Positions 11,088 to 22,018 of a DNA stretch of 64,000 nt are shown in pieces. Origin of the DNA: Sulfuriferula multivorans (lineage in GTDB: Bacteria > Pseudomonadota > Gammaproteobacteria > Burkholderiales > Sulfuriferulaceae); the NCBI RefSeq assembly GCF_003851125.1, contig NZ_BGOW01000013.1, forward strand, positions 58,067-122,066. The letters run 5' to 3'. The notes under the pieces are model-generated. The model had not been told where the DNA came from. It saw only the letters and a program-made list of their open reading frames with translations, and did no database searches. Numbering within the stretch: position 1 is the first letter of the stretch; each line of letters starts with the position of its first letter. The position numbers and the translations under genes are program-made.

Positions 11088-11895
11088 GTTTCGTCTCCGT
11101 CGTCCAATAGCCGATACGCCCATAATGTTCATGGATGCCTATTTCCTGGTCGCGATCCAGTTGCGCCGCCGAGTCGTACGGCGGAGCATCTTTCACTGCT
11201 TGCCGTGTCAGGTTGACGGAGACCGTGGCGTCGGACCAGCTCACGTCCTGAATCCATTGCGGCGCGATGAGCACCTGGTGACCGAGCCACCAGTTGCTGG
11301 TGTTCACGATAATGTATCGAATGGCCCAGGTCTCCTCGTCGACGAGCATGCCCTGTACGTGGCCGATGTCCCCATCGGTCGCCTCAATGTGATAGTCCAT
11401 TACCTCTTTACAGCTGCGCAGATGGGGATCGTCATGCTGGTGCTGTGCCGTGTCAGCGCGCGCGTAAGCTTCGTCCGTTCCCGGACCTTCGCCAAGCGGT
11501 TTGGATTCGAAACCGGCGTAGTCCGGCATCATCATGTTCGGGTAAATTCCACCGCCCCAGATGCCGGCGCCACCCCAGTAAAACGGATAGCCGTAATACC
11601 CGAAGTAGTCGATTTCGTGCTGCCGCGAGACTGGCTTCTCGGTGTCAATGTCGGGACTGTTTTTCACCTGCTCTTTGGTAATTGAAACGGGCAACACCTT
11701 TTCGGTCCAGTCCGGGTGGCCGATCGCGATTGGCGAGATCAGCACTTTTCGACTCGAAAGCCAGCTACCCGTGTCGACAACAAGATAACGGATGACCCAC
11801 GCCTGGTCATCGAAATAGAAGTCTTTCACATGACCAATGGTGCCGTCGGTCGCGCGGATGGCGTAATCCTCTAGATCATTCATGCTGCGTAACAT
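11062..11895 (-). CDS. double PRC-barrel domain protein
   Basis: A 277-residue protein with two PRC-barrel repeats. The first (about 6-75) contains DGTIGHVKDFYFDDQAWVIR; the second (about 165-235) contains DGDIGHVQGMLVDEETWAIR. The linker is rich in Gly, Tyr and Trp (YYGYPFYWGGAGIWGGG), with Met and Pro. Start ATG 11895 has AAGGAG upstream. PRC barrels bind other proteins or RNA; proteins of this type are common stress-associated genes in Proteobacteria, but a function cannot be given. It is followed by the overlapping DsbA-like gene. Confidence 0.88.
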   Translation of the reverse strand: MLRSMNDLEDYAIRATDGTIGHVKDFYFDDQAWVIRYLVVDTGSWLSSRKVLISPIAIGHPDWTEKVLPVSITKEQVKNSPDIDTEKPVSRQHEIDYFGYYGYPFYWGGAGIWGGGIYPNMMMPDYAGFESKPLGEGPGTDEAYARADTAQHQHDDPHLRSCKEVMDYHIEATDGDIGHVQGMLVDEETWAIRYIIVNTSNWWLGHQVLIAPQWIQDVSWSDATVSVNLTRQAVKDAPPYDSAAQLDRDQEIGIHEHYGRIGYWTTETKHENTKPGR

Positions 11896-11968
11896 TTTTT
11901 TCTCCTTGGTGAAGGTCGAACAACGCTTGTCCAACGAATGGAAATCAGGCTGGAACTCGGTAACGAAA

Positions 11969-12260
11969 TCAGCTTAAGTGCAGATCCCGATTGGTTCTGT
12001 TCGGCAACGCACCCAGCCGGGCGGCCGCATTCCACAATACGATCACCGCTACGTCGGGCTGGTGGGGTCGAAGGCCAGTATGCTGAGCGATGCGATGCCA
12101 AGCGAGAAATGCCGTGCCGAATCAAGTACAGGCGCAGAGGGGCGGTTTGGCCGCCCGACCCAGACTGAGGCCGGGTGTCGTTACGTTCATCCATCGCCAG
12201 CCGCCGCTTATCGTCGGCAACCGGGGGCTGCGCGATGTCCCCAGGTGCTTGAATATTCAT
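11969..12260 (-). pseudogene. decayed histidine phosphatase (SixA/GpmB-like) gene
   Basis: An ATG at 12260 overlaps the xfp stop as ATGA and opens a frame whose residues 42-50 read LRLYLIRHG, the catalytic histidine motif of the phosphoglycerate-mutase/histidine phosphatase superfamily. Directly after RHG (near 12105-12113) the frame jumps to what looks like the C-terminal end of the same family, in another frame: FSLGIASLSILAFDP. After a second one-base shift it reads VAVIVLWNAAARLG down to a TGA at 11969-11971. Roughly 100-150 central codons are missing. The whole 361-nt gap between xfp and the PRC-barrel gene is thus mainly a remnant, not empty DNA. Confidence 0.7.
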
Positions 12261-14644
12261 TTTGCGTTGTGCCACTTCCAGTCGCGAATTTCCGGCATAT
12301 CCTGGCCGTGCTTGTCGATGTACTGCTTGTGCTCGATCAGCTTGTCCTGGAGTTGCTGCTTCAGATAGACACCCTTGTCGCCGGTTTGCGGCAGGCGGTC
12401 GATGGTATCCATCACCAGGTGGAAGCGATCCAGATCGTTCAGCACCGTCATGTCGAACGGCGTGGTGATGGTGCCTTCTTCCTTGTAGCCGCGCACGTGG
12501 ATGTTGGGGTGGTTGGTGCGACGGTAGGTCAGCCGGTGGATCAACCACGGGTAGGCGTGGTAGGCAAAGATGACCGGCTTGTCCCGGGTAAATAGTTCGT
12601 CGAAATCCGTGTCGCTCAAGCCGTGCGGGTGCTCGCTGGGCGGCTGCAGCTTCATCAGGTCGACGACGTTGACTACGCGGATTTTCAACTCGGGCAGATG
12701 CTCGCGCAGGATGGAAACAGCGGCCAGCGTTTCCAGCGTGGGCACGTCGCCACAGCAGACCATCACCACGTCGGGTGCGACGGCCTGGTCGTTGCTGGCC
12801 CACTGCCAGATGCCGATGCCCTGGGTGCAGTGCTTGACGGCGGCGTCCATGGTCAGCCACTGCGGCGCCGGGTGTTTGCCCGCGACCACAACGTTGACGT
12901 ATTGGCGGCTGCGCAGACAGTGGTCCATCACCGACAGCAGGCAGTTTGCATCCGGCGGAAAGTAAACCCGCACTACCTCGGCCTTCTTGTTCACCACATG
13001 GTCGATGAAACCGGGATCCTGGTGGGTAAAGCCGTTGTGATCCTGGCGCCACACGTGGGACGCCAGCAGGTAGTTGAGCGAGGCGATCTTGCGCCGCCAC
13101 GGCAACTGCGCGGTGACCTTCAGCCACTTGGCGTGCTGGTTGAACATCGAATCGACGATATGGATGAACGCCTCGTAACAGTTGAACAGCCCGTGCCGCC
13201 CGGTGAGCAGATAGCCCTCAAGCCAGCCCTCGCACTGGTGCTCGCTGAGCATCTCCATCACCCGACCGGCCGGCGCGAGAAATTCGTCGTTCGGCATGGT
13301 CGCAGCATCCCATTGACGTTGGGTCACTTCGAACAAGGCCTCGAGGCCGTTGGATATCGTCTCGTCCGGGCCAAACACGCGGAAATTGCGCTGCGCATCG
13401 TTCAGCTTCGCCACATCGCGCAGAAAAGGTCCGAGCACATGCGTGTCGCCGATGCCGGGTGCGCCCGGCATCGGCACATCGGCTGCGTAGTCGCGGAAAT
13501 CGGGCATGCGCAGATCGCGCAGCAGTATCCCACCGTTGGCGTGAGGATTCGCGCCCATGCGCCGTTCGCCTTTCGGCGCCAGTTCGGCGAGTTCCGGTTT
13601 CAGGCGACCGTGCTCATCGAAGAGTTGCTCGGGCCGATAGCTCTTGAGCCAATCTTCCAGCAGTTTTAGGTGTTCGGGATGGGTGTTCGGGTGGAGCGGC
13701 ACCTGGTGCGCACGGAAAGTGCCTTCCACCTGCAGCCCATCGACCACCTTCGGTCCGGTCCAGCCCTTGGGTGAGTTGAGGACGATCATCGGCCAGCGCG
13801 GACGCGTGAGGTCACCGTGCTCACGCGCGTTGTGCTGGATCGCTTTGATCTGCTGCACCGCCGTGTCGAGCGCTGCCGCCATCGCCGCGTGCATCAGCGC
13901 GGGCTCATCCCCTTCGACAAACAGCGGTGTCCAGCCATAGCCGCGCAGCAACTGCTCAAGCTCCTCGTGGGTAATGCGGGCGAGAACCGTCGGGTTGGAA
14001 ATCTTGTAGCCGTTGAGATGCAAGATCGGCAGCACCGCACCGTCGGTGGCCGGGTCGAGAAACTTGTTGGAATGCCAGGCCGTGGCCAACGGTCCGGTTT
14101 CCGCCTCACCGTCGCCGACAACGCAGGCCACAACCAGATCGGGATTGTCGAACACAGCTCCGAACGAATGGCTGAGCGAATAGCCCAGCTCGCCGCCCTC
14201 GTGGATCGAACCCGGGCATTCAGGCGAGGCGTGGCTGGGAATGCCGCCGGGAAACGAGAATTGCAGAAAGAGCTTCTGCAGCCCCGCTTCGTCCTGGCTG
14301 ATATTGGGATAGATTTCGCTATAGGTGCCTTCAAGATAGGTGTTGCCCACGACCGCCGGGCCGCCGTGTCCGGGGCCGGAAACATAAATCATGTTGAGGT
14401 CGTATTGCTTGATGACCCGGTTCAAGTGCACATAAATGAAGTTCTGCCCGGGCGTCGTACCCCAGTGTCCCAGCAGCATATGTTTCACATCTGCGAGCGT
14501 CAGTGGGCGCTTCAGCAAAGGGTTATCGTACAAATAAATCTGGCCGACCGACAGGTAATTGGCAGCGCGCCAGTAGGCATCCATTTTGTTCAGAACTTCA
14601 GGCGACAACGGGGTGTCCGCAGGCTTGGGCGGATTGGTTTTCAT
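12257..14644 (-). CDS. xfp: xylulose-5-phosphate/fructose-6-phosphate phosphoketolase
   Basis: A 795-residue thiamine-diphosphate enzyme, full length for the family. It splits xylulose-5-P (and often fructose-6-P) with phosphate to acetyl-P plus glyceraldehyde-3-P (or erythrose-4-P). Hallmarks include [30 protein letters not shown] and the ThDP motif [20 protein letters not shown]. The start ATG overlaps the ackA stop as ATGA, so acetyl-P formation and use are translationally coupled. The stop overlaps the start of a decayed phosphatase gene in the same way. Confidence 0.97.
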   Translation of the reverse strand: MKTNPPKPADTPLSPEVLNKMDAYWRAANYLSVGQIYLYDNPLLKRPLTLADVKHMLLGHWGTTPGQNFIYVHLNRVIKQYDLNMIYVSGPGHGGPAVVGNTYLEGTYSEIYPNISQDEAGLQKLFLQFSFPGGIPSHASPECPGSIHEGGELGYSLSHSFGAVFDNPDLVVACVVGDGEAETGPLATAWHSNKFLDPATDGAVLPILHLNGYKISNPTVLARITHEELEQLLRGYGWTPLFVEGDEPALMHAAMAAALDTAVQQIKAIQHNAREHGDLTRPRWPMIVLNSPKGWTGPKVVDGLQVEGTFRAHQVPLHPNTHPEHLKLLEDWLKSYRPEQLFDEHGRLKPELAELAPKGERRMGANPHANGGILLRDLRMPDFRDYAADVPMPGAPGIGDTHVLGPFLRDVAKLNDAQRNFRVFGPDETISNGLEALFEVTQRQWDAATMPNDEFLAPAGRVMEMLSEHQCEGWLEGYLLTGRHGLFNCYEAFIHIVDSMFNQHAKWLKVTAQLPWRRKIASLNYLLASHVWRQDHNGFTHQDPGFIDHVVNKKAEVVRVYFPPDANCLLSVMDHCLRSRQYVNVVVAGKHPAPQWLTMDAAVKHCTQGIGIWQWASNDQAVAPDVVMVCCGDVPTLETLAAVSILREHLPELKIRVVNVVDLMKLQPPSEHPHGLSDTDFDELFTRDKPVIFAYHAYPWLIHRLTYRRTNHPNIHVRGYKEEGTITTPFDMTVLNDLDRFHLVMDTIDRLPQTGDKGVYLKQQLQDKLIEHKQYIDKHGQDMPEIRDWKWHNAK

Positions 14645-15855
14645 GACGCGATTCCTTCCTTTTCAATGGGTATATCCAAAACGTGACAAACTGATTTTGC
14701 GATCATCACTTCCTCGTCCGTATGCATGACGCGAACAGTGACCCGGCTGGTCGCCGCTGAAATCACGTCCGCATTCGTCGCGTTGCGCTTTTCCTCGATC
14801 TCGATGCCAAGAAATTCCAGCCCGTCGCAGATGCGCGCGCGGACTGCAGGCGCGTTCTCGCCGATCCCGCCCGCGAACACCAGCGTATCCAGCCCGCCCA
14901 GCGCCGCGGCGTAGGCCCCGATCCATTTTTTTACCTGGTAGCAAAACAGTTCGACCGCTTCCGCAGCGCGCACGTCGGTCGCCTCGTGTTCCATCAAATC
15001 GCGCATGTCGGAACTGGTCTCGGACACGCCGAGAAGTCCGGATTCATGATTGATGAGATGGTTGAACTGTTGGGGCGTCAGATTTTCACTCTGCATCAGG
15101 TACCAGGCCACGCCGGGATCCAGGTCGCCAGTCCGGGTGCCCATAGTCAAACCCCCGGTCGGGGTAAATCCCATGCTGGTATCGATGCTGCACCCGTCGC
15201 GCACCGCAGCCAGGCTCGCGCCGTTACCCAGGTGCGCCAGGATCACGCGGCCCTGGGCCGTTTGCTTGCCGGCAAGCTGCGCGAGTTCCCGCATCAGGTA
15301 AGCATAGGACAGCCCATGGAACCCGTAGCGCCGGATCCCCATGGCATCGAAACGACGCGGGATAGGCAACAGTTGCGCCACGCGCGGCAAGCTATGGTGG
15401 AACGCCGTGTCGAAGCACGCCACTTGCGGCAGTTGCGGATAACGCCGCTGGAACGCCTCGATCAGTTCAATCTCGCGCGGAAGATGGTCCGGGTCGTACG
15501 GACTGATGCGGTGCAGTTCATCCAGCAATGCCTGGGAGACCCGCTCCGGCTCGGTATGTTGCATGCCGTGCACCACGCGGTGGCCCACCCCCCGGATGTA
15601 GGTAAAACCGACCTGCTGTTCGAGCCAGTCGATCAGGAAATTCGCTGCCGAACCGTGATTGGCTGCTTCGATATTGCGACTGCCTGGCTCGGCTTGGGAC
15701 GAATCGTTGAAAGTCAGATTCGTCCCGGACAAGCCGATGCGGTCCACTTTTCCAACCAGCTTTCGCTCCAGCGCTTCGCCAATCTGATACAACGCGAACT
15801 TGATGCTCGACGAGCCGCCATTGATCGTCAGGATACTTGTGCTTGCGGGCAACAT
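14641..15855 (-). CDS. ackA: acetate kinase
   Basis: A 404-residue acetate kinase converting acetyl-P and ADP to acetate and ATP. It begins with the phosphate-binding [15 protein letters not shown] motif and contains [19 protein letters not shown] and [21 protein letters not shown]. Its partner xfp starts inside its stop codon (ATGA). Together they yield one ATP per pentose phosphate without glycolysis. Confidence 0.97.
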   Translation of the reverse strand: MLPASTSILTINGGSSSIKFALYQIGEALERKLVGKVDRIGLSGTNLTFNDSSQAEPGSRNIEAANHGSAANFLIDWLEQQVGFTYIRGVGHRVVHGMQHTEPERVSQALLDELHRISPYDPDHLPREIELIEAFQRRYPQLPQVACFDTAFHHSLPRVAQLLPIPRRFDAMGIRRYGFHGLSYAYLMRELAQLAGKQTAQGRVILAHLGNGASLAAVRDGCSIDTSMGFTPTGGLTMGTRTGDLDPGVAWYLMQSENLTPQQFNHLINHESGLLGVSETSSDMRDLMEHEATDVRAAEAVELFCYQVKKWIGAYAAALGGLDTLVFAGGIGENAPAVRARICDGLEFLGIEIEEKRNATNADVISAATSRVTVRVMHTDEEVMIAKSVCHVLDIPIEKEGIAS

Positions 15856-16030
15856 GGATGCATTCCTCAGCGTTGTGCGATTCGAACCGGACGTGTTGGC
15901 AACGACTGCTTCAGTCGCGCTGGAATAACAGCCTATTCACCGTGCATCCTCCACAACCACTTCAGCGTTTTACGAATAAGGCGCGGGCCCTGTGTTGGCA
16001 GGGGTGATCAGGCGCCAAACGCGAAGACAG

Positions 16031-16588
16031 CTATTTCTGAATCACCGGATTCGCGGCTATGTCAGGCCAATTCTGGACCTTCAGCCACGTCTGCTGTACC
16101 GCGGGCGGCAGTTTGTCCATGTGCTTCAGAAACAGCGCAAGCGTCCATATATCCTGGTCGCTCAGGGAGTATCCGAACGAAGGCATCCCGGTCAGGCGTA
16201 TGCCGTGCTTGATCTTCCAGAACGAATACCCTTCCGGGTCGTCTTCCACCCCATCGGTCGCCAATTGCGGAGGCGGCGGATACTCGCCTTTCGCTATCGG
16301 GGAAAGTGCGGCAACGCCCTTCGCGGAACCATGGCAAACGGCGCAATTCTGTGCGAACAGATGAACGCCATTCATGAGATTCTGATCGGTCAGCGCCACC
16401 GGATTCGGTCCTTTTGGAGCCTCGCGACGCAGTGTCGCGTTTAACGATGTATGGGCCATCCAGGTTTCCAGCCAAATGGGTTTCCCATCAGCGTTGGCCG
16501 GGATAAATCCGCTACTCACCAGCAGGTAGGCACCGATCAGTGCAACGGCAAGCGTTAAGGCAACGCCTGAAACAATACCTTTCAACAT
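16031..16588 (-). CDS. membrane-anchored c-type cytochrome (class I)
   Basis: A 185-residue monohaem cytochrome. An N-terminal hydrophobic segment (about 5-26) with no clear cleavage site suggests a periplasm-facing anchor. The haem motif is Cys82-Ala-Val-Cys85-His86, and Met135 in RLTGMPSFG is the probable sixth ligand. The fold matches CcoP/SoxX-like class I domains, but the redox partner is unknown. Gaps of 187 nt and 175 nt separate it from glgP and ackA, so it may be its own transcription unit. Confidence 0.88.
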   Translation of the reverse strand: MLKGIVSGVALTLAVALIGAYLLVSSGFIPANADGKPIWLETWMAHTSLNATLRREAPKGPNPVALTDQNLMNGVHLFAQNCAVCHGSAKGVAALSPIAKGEYPPPPQLATDGVEDDPEGYSFWKIKHGIRLTGMPSFGYSLSDQDIWTLALFLKHMDKLPPAVQQTWLKVQNWPDIAANPVIQK

Positions 16589-16709
16589 AAGACCTCCTCA
16601 AATTAGCGGCAAGACACCACCGATATCCAGACACAACGTCGCGATCGAAATCGCTCTTTTCAGTCGGCCTCCGTCAACCACGCCGACCCACCTTGACCAT
16701 GCGCTCATC

Positions 16710-16733
16710 GATCCGGAAGCATGGCACCGGATC
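16710..16733. other. perfect 7-bp hairpin between glgP and the cytochrome gene
   Basis: GATCCGG (16710-16716), a 10-nt loop, and CCGGATC (16727-16733). It lies 43 nt after the glgP stop on the minus strand. No T-run follows, so termination is uncertain; it could also be an operator for the cytochrome gene. Confidence 0.4.
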
Positions 16734-16775
16734 ATCATGGAGCAGGCGTTCAGGCATTTTCATACTCACATTCAA

Positions 16776-19322
16776 TCACTGCTGCCACAGGATATGCGCA
16801 TCTTCCAGCGGCACCGCCACGTTATCGCGATGCGCTATCAGGCGTACCGTATAGTCCGCCGCCGGGCGCACAGCGGGTACGCCTGCGCGGTAGGCGTAGC
16901 CGTTGGTTGCCCCCACCAGTTGCCGCACGCACTTCATCTCCACGCGCTCCGCCGCGCCATCGTTAACGCCATTGGCATAAAGTTCGACCCGCACGGCCTG
17001 CGGGTCGAGCTCATCGAGATATATTTGCACCTCGAATACATGCTGCTCAGCGTCGGTTTCAAGCTTCACTTCTCCGAAACGAAGTGTGTTCCATTTCTGT
17101 TCCAGCGCATGCCGCCAATTCACCAACTCCACACCGATTGCGCCCTGATCGGCAGCCCGCTGCCGGTAGGCAGACGCAGCCGGGAGGTAGTGCTGCTCGG
17201 TGTATTCACGCACCGAGCGGTTGGTGGAAAAGCGCGGCGTCAATTGCGCCATGCTTTCCCGCATGCGGGCCACCCAGGCGTTGGGAATACCTTGTTCATC
17301 ACGCGTATAAAACTCGGGAATCACTTCATGTTCGAGCAGGTCATACAGGGCTTCGGCTTCGCTGGCGTCCCAGGCGGGATCGCTATCATGTTCCTGCCCA
17401 TCCCCCAACGCCCAGCCTACTTCCGGCGTATAGGCTTCCGCCCACCAGCCGTCCAGTTCAGACAGGTTGATGCCGCCATTGACCAGCACCTTCATGCCGC
17501 TGGTGCCACACGCTTCCCAGGGGCGTTGCGGCGTGTTGAGCCAGACGTCCACGCCCTGCACCAACTGCTCAGTCAAATCCATATCGTAGTCGCTGAGGAA
17601 GACTGCGTGCGGGCGCACTTCGGGCCGCCGGATGAAATGCATCCATTGCTGAATCAGTGCCTGTCCTGCCCGGTCTGCGGGATGGGCCTTGCCAGCGATG
17701 ATGAGCTGTACCGGGCGACGCGGATTAGTCAGCAGGCGCAGCAACCGCTCAGGGTCGTGCAGCAGCAGATTCGGCCGCTTGTAACTGGCAAAACGGCGTG
17801 CAAAACCCAGCGTCAAGGTATTGCAATCAAACAGATTCTTCGCACCCTCGACCTCCTTGTGTAATGCACCGGCTGCAGCCAATTCCCGGGACAATCGTGT
17901 GCGCGCGTATTCGACCAGAGACTTGCTGGCGTCGGTACGAAATTTCCAGAGTCTGGCATCGGAGACACAGCGGATGTCCCGCTCCAGGTTTTCTGTTGCA
18001 CCCAGCCAGCGCCCCTTTCCACACAACTCGGTCCAGAGATCATCGGCCTCCACCGAATCCCAGGTCGGCATATGGACGCCGTTGGTCACGTGTCCAACCG
18101 GCACTTCATCGGTCGGCCAGTGCGGAAACAGCGGCTCGAACAGATGCCGGCTCACTTTTCCATGCAAGCGGCTCACGCCATTCACCGCCCCACTGCCGCG
18201 AATCGCCAGATAAGCCATGTTGAAAGGCTCCGACGCGTCGTTCGGGTTCTGACGGCCCAAGGCCAGCAAATCGTGGCGGGTGATACCGAGCTGCGTGTGT
18301 GCATAACCCGCAAGGTATTGCTCGATCAGCGCCGGCGCGAAACGATCAAAGCCGGCAGCCACCGCCGTGTGTGTGGTGAACAGGTTGCCTGCCCGGGTGA
18401 CGGCCAGCGCAGCCTCGAAGGTACGCCCGCTTTCCACCATAAAGCTGCGCGCGCGCTCCAGCACCGCGAAGGCCGCATGCCCTTCATTCAAGTGGCAGAC
18501 CTCCGGCTTGATGCCGAGCGCCGCGAGCAGCCGCCATCCGCCGATGCCGAGCAGCATTTCCTGTTTCAGGCGCAGCTCCGAGTCGCCGCCGTAGAGTTCG
18601 CTGGTAATGCCGCGATGAGCGGGGTAATTCGCGGCGTCATTGCTGTCCAGCAGGTACAGCTTCACGCGGCCGACCTGAACTTGCCAGGCGCGCAGCCAGA
18701 CCGAGTAACCGGGCAAGGCGATCTCCAGCCGTAACCACTCCCCGTCCGGTTTACGCAACGGCGTGATCGGCAACTGCCCGGGGTCGTTATACGGAAACAT
18801 GGCCTGTTGCGCGCCCTCCTTGTCGATCATCTGGCGAAAATAGCCTTGCTGGTAAAGCAGTCCCACGCCGATCACCGGGACGCCCAAATCGCTGGCGGCC
18901 TTGAGCTGATCGCCGGCCACGTTGCCCAGCCCGCCCGAGTAAATGGGCAAGGCCTCGCTCAACATGAATTCCATACAGAAATAGGCGACACAGTTGAGTG
19001 CAGATTGCGGGTAGGTCTGCTGAAACCACGCAGGCGCTTCCGCCGCTTCGCGCCTGGCTTGCACCAGATCGTCAATGTTTTTGCGGAAAGCCGGATCGGC
19101 CAAATCACGCTGGAGTTTCTCGCGTGATACCGTCTGCAATACCACCCACGGATTCCGGGTCAGATCCCAGAGCGCCGGATCAAGCTGGCGCCACACGTCA
19201 TCAGCGCCATGACTCCATGCCGAACGCATGTCCAGGGCCAGTTCGCTCAGGGAGTCGAATCCCTTGATGTCCCTGGATAAAAGACGCGCTTTCGGATGGC
19301 CGGCCCACGCTTGTTCGCTCAT
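16776..19322 (-). CDS. glgP: alpha-glucan (glycogen/maltodextrin) phosphorylase
   Basis: An 848-residue PLP enzyme releasing glucose-1-phosphate from alpha-1,4-glucans. The N-terminal 120 residues match the DUF3417 type of bacterial alpha-glucan phosphorylase rather than the MalP type. The PLP lysine is Lys611 in EACGTSGMKVLVNGG, and the glucan-site motif HLNEGHAAF is present. It follows pgm by 17 nt, so the two act as a phosphorylase-mutase pair feeding glucose-6-P to Zwf encoded nearby. Confidence 0.94.
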   Translation of the reverse strand: MSEQAWAGHPKARLLSRDIKGFDSLSELALDMRSAWSHGADDVWRQLDPALWDLTRNPWVVLQTVSREKLQRDLADPAFRKNIDDLVQARREAAEAPAWFQQTYPQSALNCVAYFCMEFMLSEALPIYSGGLGNVAGDQLKAASDLGVPVIGVGLLYQQGYFRQMIDKEGAQQAMFPYNDPGQLPITPLRKPDGEWLRLEIALPGYSVWLRAWQVQVGRVKLYLLDSNDAANYPAHRGITSELYGGDSELRLKQEMLLGIGGWRLLAALGIKPEVCHLNEGHAAFAVLERARSFMVESGRTFEAALAVTRAGNLFTTHTAVAAGFDRFAPALIEQYLAGYAHTQLGITRHDLLALGRQNPNDASEPFNMAYLAIRGSGAVNGVSRLHGKVSRHLFEPLFPHWPTDEVPVGHVTNGVHMPTWDSVEADDLWTELCGKGRWLGATENLERDIRCVSDARLWKFRTDASKSLVEYARTRLSRELAAAGALHKEVEGAKNLFDCNTLTLGFARRFASYKRPNLLLHDPERLLRLLTNPRRPVQLIIAGKAHPADRAGQALIQQWMHFIRRPEVRPHAVFLSDYDMDLTEQLVQGVDVWLNTPQRPWEACGTSGMKVLVNGGINLSELDGWWAEAYTPEVGWALGDGQEHDSDPAWDASEAEALYDLLEHEVIPEFYTRDEQGIPNAWVARMRESMAQLTPRFSTNRSVREYTEQHYLPAASAYRQRAADQGAIGVELVNWRHALEQKWNTLRFGEVKLETDAEQHVFEVQIYLDELDPQAVRVELYANGVNDGAAERVEMKCVRQLVGATNGYAYRAGVPAVRPAADYTVRLIAHRDNVAVPLEDAHILWQQ

Positions 19323-19339
19323 AAGCTTCCCTAAATTTG

Positions 19340-21010
19340 TTATGGCGGCAATCCCGCCGACTGCGCGGGCGCTGTCAGCGCCGCATCGACGATGGTTTGC
19401 GCTTCTGCCAGGATACGGCGCAGATGATCCTGGCCACGAAAGCTTTCAGCATAGACCTTGTAGACATCTTCGGTGCCGGACGGGCGCGCCGCAAACCAGC
19501 CGCTTTCCGTCATGACTTTCAGGCCGCCGATAGACGCAGCATTGCCCGGCGCGTTGGTGAGGATCGTTTCGATTTTTTCACCCGCCAATTCTGTCGACAC
19601 AATCTGCTGTGGCGAGAGCTGCGCCAGCCGTTGTTTTTGCTGCGGGCTTGCGGGTGCTTCAACCCGATCGTAAGCCGGCTCGCCGAACTCGCGCGTCAGT
19701 TCAAGGTAAATTTCGCCGGGGTCGCGGCCCATGCGCGCGGTGATCTCCGCCGCCAGCAAAGCCGGCACCATGCCGTCCTTGTCTGTGGTCCAGACGCTGC
19801 CATCCAGGCGTAGAAACGAGGCGCCGGCGCTTTCTTCGCCGCCAAAGCCGAGCGAACCGTCGAGCAGGCCATCCACGAACCACTTGAAACCGACCGGCAC
19901 CTCATAGAGTTTCCGGCCGAGCTTGGCCGTGACGCGATCGATCATCTGGCTGCTGACGACGGTCTTGCCCACCGCCGCATCCTTGCGCCACTTCGGCCGA
20001 TGCTGAAACAGGTAGTAAATGGCGGCGGAAAGATAATGGTTGGGCGGCAGCAAGCCCGCGTTGCGCGTGACGACCCCGTGGCGGTCATGATCGGTATCGC
20101 AAGCGAGGGCGATGTCGAAGCGATCCTTGAGGCCAATCAGACTTTGCATGGCGTAGGGCGAGGACGGGTCCATGCGTATCCGGCCGTCCCAGTCGACGCT
20201 CATGAAGCGGAAGGTCGGATCAACGGCTGTGTTCACCACCGTCAGGTTCAACCCATAGCGCTCGGCGATCGGGCCCCAATAATGCACCCCGGCGCCACCC
20301 AGCGGGTCCACGCCCAGACTGATGTCCGCGCCGCGAATCGCATCCATGTCGAGCACGTTGCCGAGATCGCTTACGTAAGCGTTGAGATAGTCGTTCCGGT
20401 GCGTCGTGGCGGCGTGCAGCGCCTGCTCGAAAGGCATTCTTTTCACGCCCTGCAAGCCGTTTTCCAGAAATGCGTTGGCGTGGGCTTCGATCCATCCCGT
20501 GACATTTTTATCCGCCGGTCCACCGTGGGACGGGTTGTACTTGAAGCCGCCATTATCGGGGGGATTGTGTGAAGGCGTGATGACAATGCCGTCCGACAGC
20601 CCGCTTTTGCGGCCGCGATTGTAAGCGAGGATGGCGTGCGAGATCACCGGCGTCGGCGTGTATTCATCCTTTTCCGCGAGCATGACTTCCACACCGTTGG
20701 CCGCCAGCACTTCGAGCGCGCTGGCATACGCCGGTTCGGACAACGCATGCGTGTCGATCCCCAGAAACAGCGGTCCGTTGATACCCTGCTGTTTGCGGTA
20801 CTGGCAGATGGCCTGGCTGATGGCAAGCACATGCCACTCGTTGAAGCTGTTTTCGAACGCGCAACCACGGTGCCCCGAGGTGCCGAATGCGACCCGTTGG
20901 GCCTGCACAGACGGGTCTGGCGCCTCGGTGTAGTAGGCCGTGATGAGTCTGGGCACGTTGATCAGCAACGCCGACGGGACGGGCTTACCCGCCAATGGAC
21001 TTGTTTTCAT
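19340..21010 (-). CDS. pgm: phosphoglucomutase (alpha-D-glucose phosphate-specific)
   Basis: A 556-residue mutase interconverting glucose-1-P and glucose-6-P. The phosphoserine loop is in [18 protein letters not shown], the metal-binding loop in [10 protein letters not shown], and the sugar-binding loop in [11 protein letters not shown]. The N-terminus has the expected FGTSGHRG. It is the first gene of the pgm-glgP pair and lies 48 nt after egtD, so read-through from the thiol operon is possible. Confidence 0.96.
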   Translation of the reverse strand: MKTSPLAGKPVPSALLINVPRLITAYYTEAPDPSVQAQRVAFGTSGHRGCAFENSFNEWHVLAISQAICQYRKQQGINGPLFLGIDTHALSEPAYASALEVLAANGVEVMLAEKDEYTPTPVISHAILAYNRGRKSGLSDGIVITPSHNPPDNGGFKYNPSHGGPADKNVTGWIEAHANAFLENGLQGVKRMPFEQALHAATTHRNDYLNAYVSDLGNVLDMDAIRGADISLGVDPLGGAGVHYWGPIAERYGLNLTVVNTAVDPTFRFMSVDWDGRIRMDPSSPYAMQSLIGLKDRFDIALACDTDHDRHGVVTRNAGLLPPNHYLSAAIYYLFQHRPKWRKDAAVGKTVVSSQMIDRVTAKLGRKLYEVPVGFKWFVDGLLDGSLGFGGEESAGASFLRLDGSVWTTDKDGMVPALLAAEITARMGRDPGEIYLELTREFGEPAYDRVEAPASPQQKQRLAQLSPQQIVSTELAGEKIETILTNAPGNAASIGGLKVMTESGWFAARPSGTEDVYKVYAESFRGQDHLRRILAEAQTIVDAALTAPAQSAGLPP

Positions 21011-21058
21011 TTACGCATCGATAGCACTGTTCATTCGGTACCGGCAGAAGCAGGAAAT

Positions 21059-22018
21059 TTAACTCTCTGTTATCACGCCCAGGCTCACGGCAAACCAGCT
21101 TTGTGGATCGGTCCAGGTGTGTTCGACTTCGAAGCCGCCGCTACGCATCATGTTTTCCAAACGCCCGACTGTATATTTATAGCTATTTTCCGTATGTATG
21201 CGTTCGCCCCGGGAAAATGACCATGTCTGGTCAAGGGCATCGATTCTGACCTGTTGCGTGTGAGTGCTTTCCAGGTGCATTTCGACGCGTGCCGCGGACT
21301 CGTTCCATAAAGCGACATGCTGAAACGCGTCGGTATCAAAGTTGCCGCCCAGCTCACGATTAATGCGGGACAGAAGATTCTTGTTGAACGCTGCGGTGAT
21401 ACCCGCCTGATCATCGTAAGCAGCGACAAGGACATCGCGATCTTTTACCAGATCCACTCCAAGCAATAAATGGTCGCCGGGGGACAAATGCCGGGCAACG
21501 CTTTTAAGCAACGCAATGGCCTCGCTCTGCTCAAGATTGCCGATACTCGAACCAATATACAGAACGAGACGGGGCGAGGCGTGAGTACCGAGAAACGACA
21601 AATCTTCGAAATCGCCGACATGCGGGTAGACATTTACCGTCTCGAAGTCCGCATTCAATTCGTTTTTTGCCAGTTGCAAAGCGGCATGCGATACATCCAA
21701 AGGAAAATAGTCCACGCTGTGCTGGAGGCGCACCAACGAATTCAGCAGAATGCGCGTCTTGGTCGCAGTGCCGGCGCCGAGTTCACTCACGGAAACGTCA
21801 CTTCCGATCCGGGAACAGATTTCATCCGCGTTGGCCGTCAATATCGCCGCTTCGGTGCGGGTCGGATAATACTCCGGCAGGCAGGTAATCTGTTCGAATA
21901 GTGCAGAGCCCTGCTCGTCATAAAACAGCTTGGGCGGCAGCGCCCTGTGAGGGCGGGAGAGCCCTTCCAGCACCTCGGCTGCGATCCCGGACAGGCAGCT
22001 TTGCTCAAATGTTGTCAT
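21059..22018 (-). CDS. egtD: L-histidine N-alpha-methyltransferase (ergothioneine biosynthesis)
   Basis: A 319-residue SAM-dependent enzyme that trimethylates histidine to hercynine. Hallmarks are LPPKLFYDEQGSALFEQI, LPEYYPTRTEAAIL and the SAM loop SELGAGTATKTRILL. Start ATG 22018 overlaps the egtB stop by 14 nt; an open frame runs further upstream inside egtB and is not used. Length fits EgtD (about 320). Confidence 0.95.
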   Translation of the reverse strand: MTTFEQSCLSGIAAEVLEGLSRPHRALPPKLFYDEQGSALFEQITCLPEYYPTRTEAAILTANADEICSRIGSDVSVSELGAGTATKTRILLNSLVRLQHSVDYFPLDVSHAALQLAKNELNADFETVNVYPHVGDFEDLSFLGTHASPRLVLYIGSSIGNLEQSEAIALLKSVARHLSPGDHLLLGVDLVKDRDVLVAAYDDQAGITAAFNKNLLSRINRELGGNFDTDAFQHVALWNESAARVEMHLESTHTQQVRIDALDQTWSFSRGERIHTENSYKYTVGRLENMMRSGGFEVEHTWTDPQSWFAVSLGVITES

